DNA from: Lucinisca nassula
Taxonomy: Eukaryota; Mollusca; Bivalvia; Lucinida; Lucinidae
Direction of reading: 5' to 3'
DNA: 64,000 nt
Assembly: GCA_963580285.1 (NCBI GenBank)
Contig: OY757010.1
Span: forward strand, 210,150,138 to 210,214,137
Of this stretch, positions 13,052 to 24,309 are shown piece by piece; within the stretch, counting starts at the first letter, position 1; each line of letters begins with the position of its first letter. The notes below the pieces were generated by a model that saw only the letters and a list, made by a program, of their open reading frames with translations, had not been told where the DNA came from and made no database searches. The position numbers and the translations under genes were made by a program.

Positions 13052-13350
13052 TGTTTGTTTGAATAGGGTTTAATGGCCCAGTTAACACTATTTTAGGTCA
13101 TTTTTGAGCCAGTCAGTTTACTTGTCCACCCTTTTCCTGGGCAGGCTTATAAGTAAGTGGTTAACCAGTAGAGTGCACATTTTTTGCCAGACACTGACAA
13201 CTGCCCTTCTTGAATCAGCGGAAGGGAGAGAATGAAAAGATTTCATGATCAATCTCCACGAAAGAATGTTGCCGACCCCGGCAGGTATCGAAACCACATC
13301 CTCGTGATCACCAGTCAGACGCGCATCCAACTGAGCTACCGAGGGCTCTT
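13052..13350 (-). mobile_element. tRNA-derived SINE (GGCCTCGGTAGCTCA family), reverse
   Basis: The reverse copy starts TTGTTTGTTTGAATAGGGTTTA and ends at CAACTGAGCTACCGAGG. Another reverse copy is at 59093-59400. A degraded plus-strand copy is at 13757-14040. Confidence 0.75.
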
Positions 13351-13578
13351 CACTGGTTGCACAGGTCTTATTGTAGGTTTTGTCATGCACTAGCTAAAAT
13401 AAATGTTGACCAGTCTAGACAGGATAAGGACAAATGGAGCTGAATGCTGAGGTAAATTGTAATGAACAGATGGCTCAAAAACAGGGGGATAAAAAAAACA
13501 AAGTGTTTATTCCATACCAGCTCAACAAAGACTTTACGGGTGGTAATTTGTTATTTGGAATTTCTTTTTATACCATAC

Positions 13579-13702
13579 CTAATTTTTGCATCTTTTTATA
13601 GACTTCAATAGCATGGGTGACTCTTCTGAGATCTATTCTCTCTATCAAAGCCTCTTCTGTCACGTCAGTATGCTCATACTCTGTGACATCAGGGTCATAT
13701 GC
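13579..13702 (-). CDS. PTCD3: PTCD3 internal exon
   Basis: 124 nt flanked by CATTACAG and a gtatgg donor. It is phase 0 in and phase 1 out, with 41 codons. It starts AYDPDVTEYEHTDVTEEALI and continues ERIDLRRVTHAIEVYKKMQKL. The E-A-L-x-E-R-I-x-L-R-x-V core followed by an amphipathic helix is the conserved block preceding the first PPR in PTCD3. The first base of the following Gly codon is at the exon end and joins the exon at 1103-1241. Confidence 0.85.
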
Positions 13703-13756
13703 CTGTAATGAAGAATTAATGTCAAAACACACAACAGTTAAATTTCAATGTGGGGC

Positions 13757-14040
13757 AGGCCTCAGTACCTCAGTTGGATGAGTGCCTGCTTGGTGGTCAG
13801 GAGGTCACAGGTTCAACACCTGCAGGTCGGAAACATTCTTTTGCAGTGATGATCATGAAATCTTTTCAACCTTCATTTTCACCATTCCACTGATTCAAGA
13901 AGGGCAGTTGTCAGTTCTGGCAAAAAAATGTGCATTTTACTGGATAATTGCTTGTGTACAAGACTGTCAAAGACAAGTGTGATTAGGTGGACTGACTAGC
14001 TAAATAAGACCTTAACAGTGTTGACTGGGCTGTTATACTT
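13757..14040 (+). mobile_element. tRNA-derived SINE (GGCCTCGGTAGCTCA family), diverged
   Basis: GCCTCAGTACCTCAGTTGGA head with B-box GGTTCAACACC, body CAAGAAGGGCAGTTGTCAGT, and tail TTGACTGGGCTGTTA. Confidence 0.7.
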
Positions 14041-14184
14041 TAAAAAACCAAAAATCTTTGGGACCATGAAACAGTGTTTGGGATAGGGATAATTCTAGCC
14101 AAGAAAGTAAATTATTGCACAAGATCAGAGGGCATAATGAGTGTAATGTCAATGACTTCAAGACTGATGGCTCATTTACCAGGT

Positions 14185-14345
14185 CTCCTTGTTGTTGAGT
14201 TGAGGTTTTACACCCCGGTCAACACTATTTAAGTCATTTTGGAGATGGTGCTTCTGATTTTGTAGGAATTTTACCCAAAACTGAGATGAAATGGCATCTC
14301 AAACTCTACCACACCGCCCTAAGTAACCCATTGTTTGAACTCAAT
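14185..14345 (+). repeat. SINE-like repeat (GAGGTTTTACACCCCGGTCA family)
   Basis: Same family as the inserts in the minisatellite (TCATTTTGGAGATGGTGCTT, CTGAGATGAAATGGCATCTC). A further partial copy is at 16890-17070. Confidence 0.5.
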
Positions 14346-14480
14346 CTTGAATCCCTTATAATTTTACCCACAGTTACAGATAACAAATAGTTAGGGATAA
14401 TTCTGGGAGATTTGCCAAGAACAGAAGGCATTATGTGGATAATATTTGTATGGTCTTTATAAAATACCATAATGATCCTA

Positions 14481-14639
14481 ATTTTGTGTTTGAGATTTAC
14501 GTCCCACCAACAGCTAAGGTCATATAGAGATGGCACCGTCATTCAAAGACTCATACAAAAGTCTGGAGAAGCCAGGGATCAAAACCATGACCCCTGACTT
14601 ATAATGCGAGTAGCATAACCACTACACCACAAAGGCTTC
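14481..14639 (-). mobile_element. tRNA-derived SINE (GAAGCCTC family) inside a MITE
   Basis: Reverse copy flanked by TAATGATCC (14470-14478 and 14640-14648), the target being the AATGATCCTAAGTATTGGG MITE end. It is older than the other copies, as judged by substitutions in the A and B boxes. Confidence 0.7.
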
Positions 14640-15023
14640 TAATGATCCAAAGTATTGGGACCTTTTTTGGATGCTTTGCTGGATCTTGAAACAAATTTGT
14701 TAATTTTTTTTTAGAATTACAGCAAGTCCGCAAGGTGTGTGAAATTTTAGGATTTTTACAGTAAAAATATGTTGTATGTCCTCATTAGAATCACCTCAAT
14801 GAGGTGATTGTATTGACGTGATTGTAAGAAGTTAGAGGACCACTCAATACCCTTATGTTATCGAAGATAAAAAATATCCCTAATTATTTCCAATATTTCT
14901 CCATTCTTGGGACCATGAATAACCCTTAAGATGCAAAGAAAACACTGGATCTGAAAATTTCATGTGTTTATGTTGTCTGCTGCATATTCTTGCAAACTTT
15001 TTAAACCTATTTTTTCAATCAGC

Positions 15024-15084
15024 CAAACAGCGTGGACCCTGATCAGACTGCTCCTCCAGTCTGATCTGGGTCCACACTGTTTGC
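15024..15084. repeat. Stand-alone CAAACAG hairpin
   Basis: CAAACAGCGTGGACCCTGAT paired with ATCTGGGTCCACACTGTTTG around GACTGCTCCTCCAGTC. Other copies without recognisable MITE ends are at 23981-24046 and 55464-55530. Confidence 0.7.
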
Positions 15085-15225
15085 AACAAAGACTTTAAAG
15101 TAACCAGCAGACAACAAATCAGATGACAATTGTAGTGATGGGCATCTTAAGGGTTAACAAATTCCCATCTAGAACAAAATTAATGCTCATAGTCCATAGG
15201 TGTTTGAGCCGCTGAAGTTTAACAC

Positions 15226-15454
15226 TTAACCCTTTTTGTACCAAATGGAATCTTCCTCCTTATATATAGCAGGAGTCCATTTCAAAATTTAGGGGTGTCA
15301 GGATTTGTTTTCTTCAAAATTGATTTGGAAAATGCCTGAACTTTAAGTAAACAGTGGAGGCCCAGATCAGATGCCACATTCTGCGGTGTCTGATCTGGGC
15401 CTGCACCGTTTGCCTAGGTACCCGTTTTTTGGTTTCCGATACAAAATGGGTTAA
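15226..15454 (+). mobile_element. piggyBac-like MITE (TTAACCC..GGGTTAA, GTACC type)
   Basis: Ends TTAACCCTTTTTGTACC and its inverse (TACAAAATGGGTTAA). TTAA at both ends fits the piggyBac target-site duplication and CCC-starting termini. It contains the CAAACAGTG hairpin (15349-15413) with inner stem ATGCCACATTCTGCGGTGTC. Confidence 0.7.
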
Positions 15455-15532
15455 ATGAATGAGTCATGTATATGCAACTGTGTGGCATAGAAAAAAAGCT
15501 ATTACATTAAGATACAACACAACTAGAAATGT

Positions 15533-16875
15533 GTCAATACAACACAAATGCCCCCGCCCAGGAGCCTACCTCCCCCCCCCCCACCTCCCCCCACCCACTC
15601 CTTAGGTCATTGGCATAGATTGGTGTATGGCTGATTAAACCTTGGAAAAATAACTATCAACATACCAAATAGGAACTCAATCCATCAAATGGTTTGGAAA
15701 ATTTGAGCTCTTACAAATGTTTACATTCAACATTTCTAAGTCTGCAACCTTGACCCTTAAGGTCAAGGGGCAGGGTGGAGTTATGGCTGAATGAAACTTT
15801 TGACCTGTATCTATCATCATTCCAAATATGTAGCAAATCCATCACATGGTTCAGGAAATATGAAATCTCAAAAAATATAACATAAAAAATTTCTATGTCT
15901 GTGACCTTGACCTTGAGGTAAGGGGGGGGGGGGGTATGGCTCAATGAAACTTTGGACTGCAACTATTGTCATACCAAATATGAAGCAAATCCATCATAAA
16001 GTTTGGAAAATATAAGCTATTAACATACTTAAATTCGAAAATTTCTGTGTCTGCGACCTTGACCTTGAAGTCATAGGCATAGGTGGGGTATTACTGAATA
16101 AAACTTTGAACCTGCATCTATCATCAAACCAAATATGAACCAAATTAATCATAAAAGTTCAAGTTCAACGTTGTACAAATACCTTAACCGAAGTCTTAAA
16201 GATTAAAAAATTTTCTAAGTCTGTGACCTTGACCTTGAGGTCATGGGTATGGGTGGGGGTATTGCTGAATAAACCATTGGACCTATATGTATCATCATAC
16301 CGAATATGAACCAAATTCATTACACGGTTTGGAAAATATGAGCTTAAGTTCTACCTGGTACAAATACCTTAACCTGGGTCTTAAACATAAAAAATTTCAA
16401 AGTCCACGACCTTGACCTTGAGGTCATGGGTATGGGTGGGGGTATTGCTGAATAAAACTTTGGACCTATATCTATCATAATACTAAATATAAACCAAATC
16501 CATTGTATGGTTTTGAAAATATGATCTCAAATTCTACGTGGTACAAATACCTTAACCTGTGTCTTAAACATTAGAAATTTCTAAGTTCGTGACCTTGACC
16601 TTGAGGTCATGGGTATTGGTGTGGTTATTGCTGAATAAAACTTTGGACCTATATCTATCATCATACTAAATATAAACCAAATCTACTGTATGGTTTGGAA
16701 AATATGAGCTCAAGTTCTACCGTGTACAAAAACCTTAACCTGAGTCTAACAGGATTACGTACGTACGTACACACTTTCGTACAGAAGGACGTACATTCGG
16801 AAACCGTATGCACGTACCCACGGACGGAAAACCGAAAAACTATATGCCCCCGGCATCATCCAATGCGGGGGCATA
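15533..16875 (+). mobile_element. Helentron-like element (TGCCCCCGC family)
   Basis: Head CTAGAAATGTGTCAATACAA followed by ATGCCCCCGC. The tail is GCGGGGGCATAAAA, an exact 10-bp inverted match. The centre is about six copies of a ~185-bp unit (GTGACCTTGACCTTGAGGTC .. GAATATGAACCAAAT), and an ACGTACGTACG-rich tract precedes the tail hairpin. Confidence 0.7.
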
Positions 16876-17070
16876 AAAATTACCAGGCTTTGTTTGTGTT
16901 GAGGTTTTAAGTCCCCATAAACACTATTGAGATCATTTTGAGACTTTTGTCAGACACTGCAATGAAAAAATGACATTTCAACCCTACCGCCCAAAGATAC
17001 CACTATGGTTTATATGCATGGTGGTTTGACTTATACCACTTTGCCTGGGCAGGCAATAACCTAAGTGGTT

Positions 17071-17792
17071 TAGCAGTACTCATTTTTGACTCCAAGCCCC
17101 AATGGGATGGGGCCTCTTGGCTATGCTGTGATTTTTGTCAACATTCTATATACTGTAATTAATCATCAATACAAAATATCCTAAGAACTGACAACTCAAC
17201 AAAAATGACTGTTAGTTAAGGATTCTCATCAATGTTTTACAAATACATGAGAACAGCCAATTAGTAGGGCTAGTCACACGGCTTCTTGCATGAAGCTAAG
17301 TCAAGGGCACTTCTGTATGGCTCTGAGCAGAAAGGCTTAAGTAAGACTGCACTAATGTGATGGCTTGCCTGAGTCTTTGCAGGCTGTCTGTGTGACAAAT
17401 ACTGTTTTCTCATGATCTGGAGCAATTTATCATATTTTCATATGGCAAATTTTACTGGCATGTAGTAACATCAAAAAATGTGTTTTTAGTGTAATCACAT
17501 TTGGTTCTGCAATGGAACGTCAGATGGATTTTCAGGGTACTCCATCTTTTGCCCACCTCCAATCAGTTTGAAATAAGTGAAATAATCTTGAAACTCCCCC
17601 CCCCCCCCCCCCCCCCCCCCCCGCCCCCCACACACACACACATAAAAAAATCACATTTAGAAACCTCCAAACAGATCATTGGCAAACAGTGGAGGCCACA
17701 TCAGACATATTTTTGCATATCCTGCATACAGGCAACAGGCAACATTGTGGACCCAGACCAGACTGCAACTAGAGGAGCAGTCTGATCTGCGT
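17071..17792. other. Intron with C27 tract and half-hairpins
   Basis: Contains a 27-base C run (17596-17622) followed by (CA)n, and two unequal CAAACAGTG hairpin arms (17685 and 17793). No exon seen. Confidence 0.6.
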
Positions 17793-17804
17793 CCACACTG
17801 TTTG

Positions 17805-17969
17805 TAGAAGCCTCATTGGTGTAGTGGTTAAGCTACTCGCTTTGTAAACCAGGGGTCGCAGTCTCGATCCCGGGCTTCTCTAGACTTTCGGATGAGTCTT
17901 TAAATCGAGGTCCCGTCTCCGTACGACCTTAGCTGTTGGTGAGACGTGAAACTCAAACACTCACTCACT
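17805..17969 (+). mobile_element. tRNA-derived SINE (GAAGCCTC family) with 12-bp TSD
   Basis: tRNA-like head GAAGCCTCATTGGTGTAGTG with B-box GTCTCGATCCCG, then a body ending ACTCACTCACTC. It is flanked by CCACACTGTTTG (17793-17804 and 17970-17981), that is, inserted in the arm of a CAAACAGTG hairpin. Confidence 0.8.
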
Positions 17970-18329
17970 CCACACTGTTTGAGGCAAAGACATTCTAAGT
18001 AACCAGCAGACAATAAAGCAGACAACAATCATTGTGATTGCCGTCTTAAGGGTTAAATGCATATTTGAGCCCCGCCAAGCGAATTTGTGTCTTTGAGCAT
18101 TCCTTCATGACAAATTTTAACTGCGCATGCCCAGCCATTCAGAGGGGCCAGGGACATGGCTTTCTGTCTGAAGGTTCCTCTTGATTAACTGCTTGTATGA
18201 GTGAGCAGCGAAGGTTCTGGCGAGACTGCGCGGATGTGCAGGCTTGCCTGAACATTCACTGCTCGCATAGGCGATAAGTACCAAAATCACTTGACGGGCC
18301 CATTTATTCACTGTAATGAAATCGTGTAC

Positions 18330-18434
18330 CTTGATATATGGTGCTGCATCATCATGGGAGAAAGCCTCATAGAACTCATTCACCATGTATCTGGCAGTTC
18401 TACGTCCTGCAGCCTTCGATAGGGCATAAATCCT
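18330..18434 (-). CDS. PTCD3: PTCD3 internal exon
   Basis: 105 nt and exactly 35 codons, phase 0 at both ends, between CATTCCAG and a gtacac donor. It encodes RIYALSKAAGRRTARYMVNE followed by FYEAFSHDDAAPYIK. The S/A-K-x-[AS]-G-R-x-x-A-[RKH]-Y/F helix and the D-x-A-x-P-[YH]-I segment are characteristic of the PTCD3 N-terminal region. Confidence 0.85.
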
Positions 18435-18619
18435 CTGGAATGTTACAAGAAATGCATCATAATATCAGAAATGTATCAACAAACTGAACAATTTAACAGA
18501 ATATTTCTTTTTAATTTAAGATATCATCACGACAAACATTCTGGTAAAGAGTCATGAAGATTGAACCAAAACTATGGCCTCTAGAGGGTGAACAAAGTTT
18601 TAAAGAAAAACCTAGATTT

Positions 18620-18885
18620 TAGTTTTTAGTTTAGTTTATACCAATTACCAATTTATTTTAGTTTCAAGCTTATTTAATCGCTCTTGAACACTCATTCCGG
18701 ATGTTTTCACGCGCGCGAAAGTGAGGCAGTGACTATTACACCACTGCTACCCATTCACACCTGGGTGGTGTGAGGCAGTGTCATTACGTGTCTTGCCCAA
18801 GGGCACACTTTGATACCGGGTGCCAGATTCGATCGCACAGCCGCTCAATCATGCGTTAACCACTGCGCTATCGAGGCTGACCTAG
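18620..18885 (-). mobile_element. tRNA-derived SINE (GCCTCGATAGCGCAGTGG family)
   Basis: The minus-strand head GCCTCGATAGCGCAGTGGTT carries the A box, followed by a B-box region (GATCGAATCTGGC). The body contains CACTGCCTCACACCACC and the 3' part GAATGAGTGTTCAAGAGC. A second copy is at 28868-29135, directly beside the mariner. Confidence 0.65.
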
Positions 18886-19049
18886 ATTCTGACATGTCAT
18901 GACCCATATTCAAACCTGACCGAGATAACATCAAGTCAAACATTCTAGTAAAGCTTTATGAAGACTGAAGCAAAACTTAGGCCTTAGTGAGTTGAACAAG
19001 GTAAACGTTGAAGACGCGCAACAGACAACTGATGATGGATGATGCACAC

Positions 19050-19330
19050 ATCACGTGAACAAGTCTGTGAAATGAAGACCCCCCTAAACCCCACTTCATA
19101 TACAGGAAACTGGGGTTAATGGGGCTATTCATTATTTTTCTTATTTCTGCTCCAAGACATAGGTTGTTGGTACTCGTTAGAACCGCCTCAATGAGGCGGT
19201 TCTAACGAGCACCCACATCCTATGTTTTGAGCATTTATAAGAAAAATACGAAGGATTTTCATCAGAAAAGTAGCCATTTTGGAGATGTGAAAAATGCACT
19301 ATGTCATACGGGCGAGTTATCGTAATGCAT
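19050..19330 (+). mobile_element. MITE with CGTTAGAACCGCCTC palindrome
   Basis: The near-perfect palindrome core at about 19156-19226 pairs ACATAGGTTGTTGGTACTCG with CGAGCACCCACATCCTATGT around GTTAGAACCGCCTCAATGAG. Confidence 0.6.
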
Positions 19331-19415
19331 ATGGACACAGGGGGATCACAATTTAGCTAATAAGAGCATTTATGGTCATTTTTCTATAACATCTATACAT
19401 TAAACAGTAGTACTG

Positions 19416-19645
19416 TAATGATCCTAAGTATTGGGTCAGACTGGAAAAAGCAAACAGTGCAGACCGAGATAAGACTAGTCTAATCAGGGCTACACTGTTT
19501 GCCATCCCATCTGCACTTTGTAAACTCCTTGTTGGACTGTGAAACGAATTTGTTTAAATTTTAGGAGAATTACAAATTACAGTCCTTAATGTGTTGCAGT
19601 TTTTATTTTTATATGGTATATTCCAAACTGTGCTATAATTAACAG
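19416..19645 (+). mobile_element. MITE, AATGATCCTAAGTATTGGG family
   Basis: Starts AATGATCCTAAGTATTGGG, contains the CAAACAGTGCAGACC hairpin (19451-19502) and continues CTCCTTGTTGGACTGTGAAA and TTTTAGGAGAATTACA. Other copies: 27858-28020, 35976-36268, 59520-59735, minus-strand 23020-23215, and a SINE-split partial copy at 14465-14770. Confidence 0.55.
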
Positions 19646-20842
19646 TGTTATAAAGAGGGTGGAGTGTATTCTTACCTCTGCTCAAAATCATATACAGTAA
19701 AATTCCTCTATTAAGACCACCTTTGGGACTGTTCAAAAGTGGTCTTAAAGACCCAAAAGGTGGTCCCTGACCAGAGGACACAGTGGCCAGAAAACATAAA
19801 GAAATATTAAGTGCACCATTCAAAATAAGCTTTTAAAAGCAGAATTAGTCTTAGATTTAGGTGATCGTAATAGCGTAATTTCACTGTACTATGATTACGT
19901 GTACTGAAGTACTCATTATTACCATTTCAGTGAGACAGTTCTTATGAGCACATAATTGATAATGTTGAGGGTTTAGCAACACATCAACCCTTGTGGGTCA
20001 TTTTGTGTCATCTCCCTGAGAAAGGGAGAAAAGAGGTAGAAGCAATAGTAAAGGAGATATAAGAGAGGGACAAGGGAGAAACTGGAAAATGAAAATGAAA
20101 GCCCAGAAAGAGAAGAGATGAGACAGGAAATGATTAGAAAGTTTGCTTGTTTTCAAATCCTGTTGACTTTTTCTTGTATATTACATTCTTGTTATACAAC
20201 TGTAACTGAAATGAAGTTAATAAAATATTGTTTATACTAAACAGAAGAAATCCTCCACTCCTACCTGCTGCAAGGACAGCAGGCCTTACCCAACTGTAAG
20301 CCAATATCAGCTGGACTCCCTGATGACGCGAGATACATGACACCTTCCCCTCACGCAATTACCCCTTTATAAGCAAATAAACAATTTTATCATATGAAGT
20401 TACATCTGAGAATGTAATAATGCCATGTATTCAATTCGGTATCCACTAGTGGAGTTAATATGCAAAGATATGCAACGTAACATTACACGTACGACATCCT
20501 TGACTATGTCACATTTACTAACAGCCCAATATTCATACTACTGATTTCAATTTTCATTAGACGTTGGAGTAAACCTGCTGCTCAATAACTGTCATTTCAA
20601 AGCTGCTGCTTCATCCTTTGAACTTTAGACTATAATGTCACAAACTGACAAGGATAGAAAAGTACTAGACAGATTATGACATAATAAGTGTGCATGTATC
20701 CAATCAGATACAATTTCCAATTTCAGTAATTAGCACATGTCCAATTAGAGGTAGTCTGTCACATGTCAATCACTTGTGACAAGTCGGGAGTACAAAGAGT
20801 TTGAGGAAAGTTTGATGTATCTATATGTATTTTTGTAAAAAA
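19646..20842. other. Intron with one MITE-like remnant
   Basis: A TACAGTAAAATTCCTCTATT..AATTTCACTGTA pair (19690-19890) looks like a MITE with AGTGGTCTTAAAGACC motifs. The rest is unrecognised, including a purine-rich tract at 20025-20125. Confidence 0.4.
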
Positions 20843-22750
20843 CTAGAAATGTGTCAATACAACACAAATGTCCCCGCCCAGGGACCTACCTCACCCTCAC
20901 CCTCAACCCCCACATCACCTTAAGGTCATGCGGCAGGGGGGTTATGGCTGAATGAAACTTTTGACATGTATCTATCATCATTCCAAATATGTAACAAATC
21001 CATCACATGGTTCAAGAAATATGAGCTCTCAAAAAATATAATGTAAACTAGAAAGGCGCAGTTGATGGCACGCCATCGCATATCCCCACGCTTTTTTAAA
21101 GATACGCCACTATATAAGTTCTCAATTGCAACTCCCACCCAATCTTAAGATCAAAATTCCGAAAGTGTCATGCACTCCTCAGACCAAAGACCTATCACTT
21201 CCCATAGTTTCATGTTTCTATCTGAAATGGCGTAGGAGGAGTTATCCGGTAATCGTTAAAAAGAGGGTTATGGGGGGTGAAAATCCAAGTTTTTGACCGC
21301 TGGTGACCTCAAATCTGACCCTAGGGTCAAATTTTGATTGTTATGTATTCTACTCATTATGCCGTTCGATTTGATATGTCACACGACCAGGTTCTGAAAA
21401 CTTTGATTTTTTACCCCCGGGGCACCCCACCCCCTGGCCTGGCCCCTAGGGGTAGGATCAAAGTTCCGAAAGTGTCATGCACTCCTCAGACCAAAGGCCT
21501 ATCAGTTCCCAAAGTTTCATGTTTCTATCTGAAACGGCGTAGGAGGAATTATCCGGTAATCGTTAAAAAGGGGGTTATGGGGGTGAAAATCCAAGTTTTT
21601 GACCGCTGGTGACCTCAAACCTGACCCTAGGGGTCAAATTTTAATTGTTATTTATTCTACTCATTATGCCATTCGATTTGATATGTCACACGACCAGGTT
21701 CTGAAAACTTTGATTTTTTACCCCCAGGGCACCCCACCCCCTGGCCTGGACCTAGGGGTAGGATCAAAATTCCAAAAGTGTCATGCACTCCTCAGACCAA
21801 AAACCTATCAGTTCCTAAAGTTTCTAGCTGTAAAAGTGTGGGAGGAGTTGTCCGGTAAGACGGACGGACGGACGACGGAGACAATTACAATATCCCCACT
21901 TTTTCTTTGAAAAGCGTGGGGATAAAAATTTCTATGTCTGTGACCTTGACCTTCAGTTAAGAGGTGGGGGGTATGGCTCAATGAAACTTTGGACCTGCAA
22001 CTATTGTCATACCAAATATGAAGCAAATCCATTTTAGAGTTTGGAATATATATGCTACTAACATACTTAATTTTGAAAATTTCTATGTCTGCGACCTTGC
22101 CCTTGAAGCCATAGGCATGGGTGGGGGTAATACTGAATAAATCTTTGGACCTGCATCTATTATTAAACCAAATATGAACCAAATGAATCATAAAAGTTAA
22201 AGTTCAACGAGGTACAAATACATTAAACTGAGTGTTAAACATTAAAAATTTCTAAGTCTGTGACCTTGACCTTGAGACCATGGGTAGGTGTGGGAGTATT
22301 GCTGGATAAAACTTTGGACCCATATCTATCATCATACTAAATATAAACCACATCCATTGCATGCTTTGAAACATATGAGCTCAAGTTCTACCCTGACCAA
22401 AAACCTTAACCTGAGTCTTAAACATTAAAAATTTCTAAGTCTGTGACCTTGACCTTGAGACCATGGGTAGGTGTGGGGGTATTGCTGGATAAAACTTTGA
22501 ACCCATATCTATCATCATACTAAAAATAAACCACACATCCATTGCATGGTTTGAAAAATACGAGCTCAAGTTCTACCCTGACCAAAAACCTTAACCTGAG
22601 TCTAACAGGATTACGTACGTACAGACACACTTTCGTACAGAAGGACGTACATTCAGATGCACGTGCGCACGTACACACGTACCCACGGACGCACGTACGG
22701 AAAACCGAAAAACTATATGTCCCCGGCATCATCCGATGCGGTGGCATAAA
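20843..22750 (+). mobile_element. Helentron-like element (TGCCCCCGC family), second copy
   Basis: Same head (CTAGAAATGTGTCAATACAA) and the same ~185-bp units as 15533-16875. The tail hairpin CCCCGGCATCATCCGATGCGG is followed by TGGCATAAA. It is split by another Helentron-like element at 21047-21925. The host sequence resumes with AAATTTCTATGTCTGTGACC. Confidence 0.7.
21047..21925 (+). mobile_element. Nested Helentron-like element (ATCCCCACGC family)
   Basis: Head ACTAGAAAGGCGCAGTTGAT, then hairpin GATGGCACGCCATC and subterminal TATCCCCACGCTTTT. The tail AAAAGCGTGGGGATA is its 15-bp inverted match. Two and a half copies of a ~290-bp unit (AAAGTGTCATGCACTCCTCA) and a GGACGGACGGACGACGG run lie between. 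It was inserted in an A-run of the host element without target duplication. Confidence 0.7.
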
Positions 22751-23019
22751 AATTGTGAATAAAATGTGTTTTAATTGTCATATGATAATAGAATCTTGCA
22801 TTTGTGCTCATGTATTATTAAATTTATTAAACTTGTTGAGGTAAAGGAAAGCTCATTGAAGCCACATATTTTATCTGTTTTCCTCAGATTGTTTAATAAA
22901 TTCAATTCAATACAGTTACACTCGTCCCAAGTAAGACCCTTGATATACTTGCTCCACAGGAAAAAAAATCAATTTTTCTTCTGAGCAATGCCCTTCCATA
23001 AAGCCTGGGAGTTAAACCT

Positions 23020-23215
23020 AAACAACATACCATAATAATCCTAATATTCAGTCACCTTAAGGATTTTCTGAAATTCTCCTAAAATGTTTGCACGATCCAG
23101 CACGATCCAGCAAAGAGTCCAAAAAGTGCTAATGGAATAAACAGTGTAGACACTGATCAGACTGCTCCTTCAGGAGCAGTCTGATCTGTGTCTGTACTGT
23201 TTGCTTAGGCCTGTC
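23020..23215 (-). mobile_element. MITE, AATGATCCTAAGTATTGGG family, reverse copy
   Basis: Hairpin 23138-23204 with inner TGCTCCTTCAGGAGCA. To its left are the reverse-order landmarks (GATTTTCTGAAATTCTCCTAAAA, CACGATCCAGCA, which is tandemly doubled), and to its right TTAGGCCTGTCTGTCCCAATAC. Confidence 0.5.
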
Positions 23216-23224
23216 TGTCCCAAT

Positions 23225-23405
23225 ACAGTTAAATCTGTCACAGTGGCCACCTCTATTACGTAACCAACCTGTCTTAAACAAGCATGTGTTCTGTTCCCGA
23301 AAAAGGCAATGGATTCAAATGCACCTGTATTAAGCAAGCACCTGTCTTAAGCAAGCACATTTCAATTTTCCCTTAGGTGCTTGCTTAAGACAGGTTTCAC
23401 TGTAT
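23225..23405. mobile_element. MITE with TACAGTTAAATCTGTCAC..GTGAAACCTGTC-type arms
   Basis: ATACAGTTAAATCTG at the left and CAGGTTTCACTGTAT at the right, with repeated CTGTCTTAAGCAAGCAC motifs that pair with GGTGCTTGCTTAAGACAGG. Confidence 0.5.
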
Positions 23406-24094
23406 TTAGGGTCCTTTACGGTACAACAGTTTCATCTCAGCTATACAGATTAGTAAGTCTTGAAATATTAGAAGTAGGAACTAGGGATACTGTACTATAC
23501 AAGCAGCTGACACAAAAATACTGCAAGAACAGGCTGATCTGGCCCTTTGTTTTTCACAAAAGGCAACAACAGAGTTTCTATTGACATGAGTTGAAGTCCA
23601 ATGACATGGCAATGACTGTGGGAGATTTTGCATTATCTCCCAGAGAAATGGGGAAAACAGAACAGCCGAGACTGTAGATTTTATAGCAGAGGGATACAGA
23701 GGAGAATGCCAACATTAGACTGAGAATGGAGAAACAGAAAAATTAGAAAGATTCTCCCTCTACCTTTACCTGCTGAAAAGTCAACTGTAAACCAATAACA
23801 GTGGAATGTCCCAATGCTAAAAGATACAAGATACCTTTCTATAATCCTGCATTGTACTACTTGAACATAAACCCATATATGACAATGATAAGTTTGGAGT
23901 GATCAATTTCCAATTATAGGGGTGTCAGGTTTGTTTTTGTTTGTGGCAAATTTTACAAAAATGAACGTTCTTTAAGCAAACAGCATAGACCAAGATCTGA
24001 CACCACATTCTGCAGAGTCTGATAGATGCGTCTGCACTGTTTGCCATGTCCAAGAAAAGGGTCTCTAGACATGTATGGGTTAAAACTATATTAC

Positions 24095-24163
24095 CTGCAA
24101 CTCATGGTAAGGTGGCTGCAAGGCAGGGTCATCAACAAAAGTATAATTAGCCACCAAGGGATC
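24095..24163 (-). CDS. PTCD3: PTCD3 internal exon (DDP block)
   Basis: 69 nt, 23 codons, phase 0 at both ends. The acceptor is GCATTTCAG and the donor is gtaata. It begins DPLVANYTFVDDPALQPP. The Y-x-F-x-D-D-P-x-L-x-P motif is a conserved PTCD3 landmark lying just after the ALxSTV helix coded by the previous exon. A degenerate piggyBac-like MITE lies immediately downstream in the intron. Confidence 0.85.
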
Positions 24164-24309
24164 CTGAAATGCAAAAGAAAATACATTACAAACTATTTCA
24201 GTCATTATGATAATACCAGAAATGCAATGCATGGCTTTGTCACGACTTCTGGTGTTCAAGAAAAAAAGCCAAACACACAAAAAATACCATATTTACTACA
24301 ATAAAAAAT

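Noticed and set aside
17805..17880. tRNA gene
   Set aside because: A and B boxes are present, but the sequence continues into a SINE body with target duplications and there are several diverged copies.
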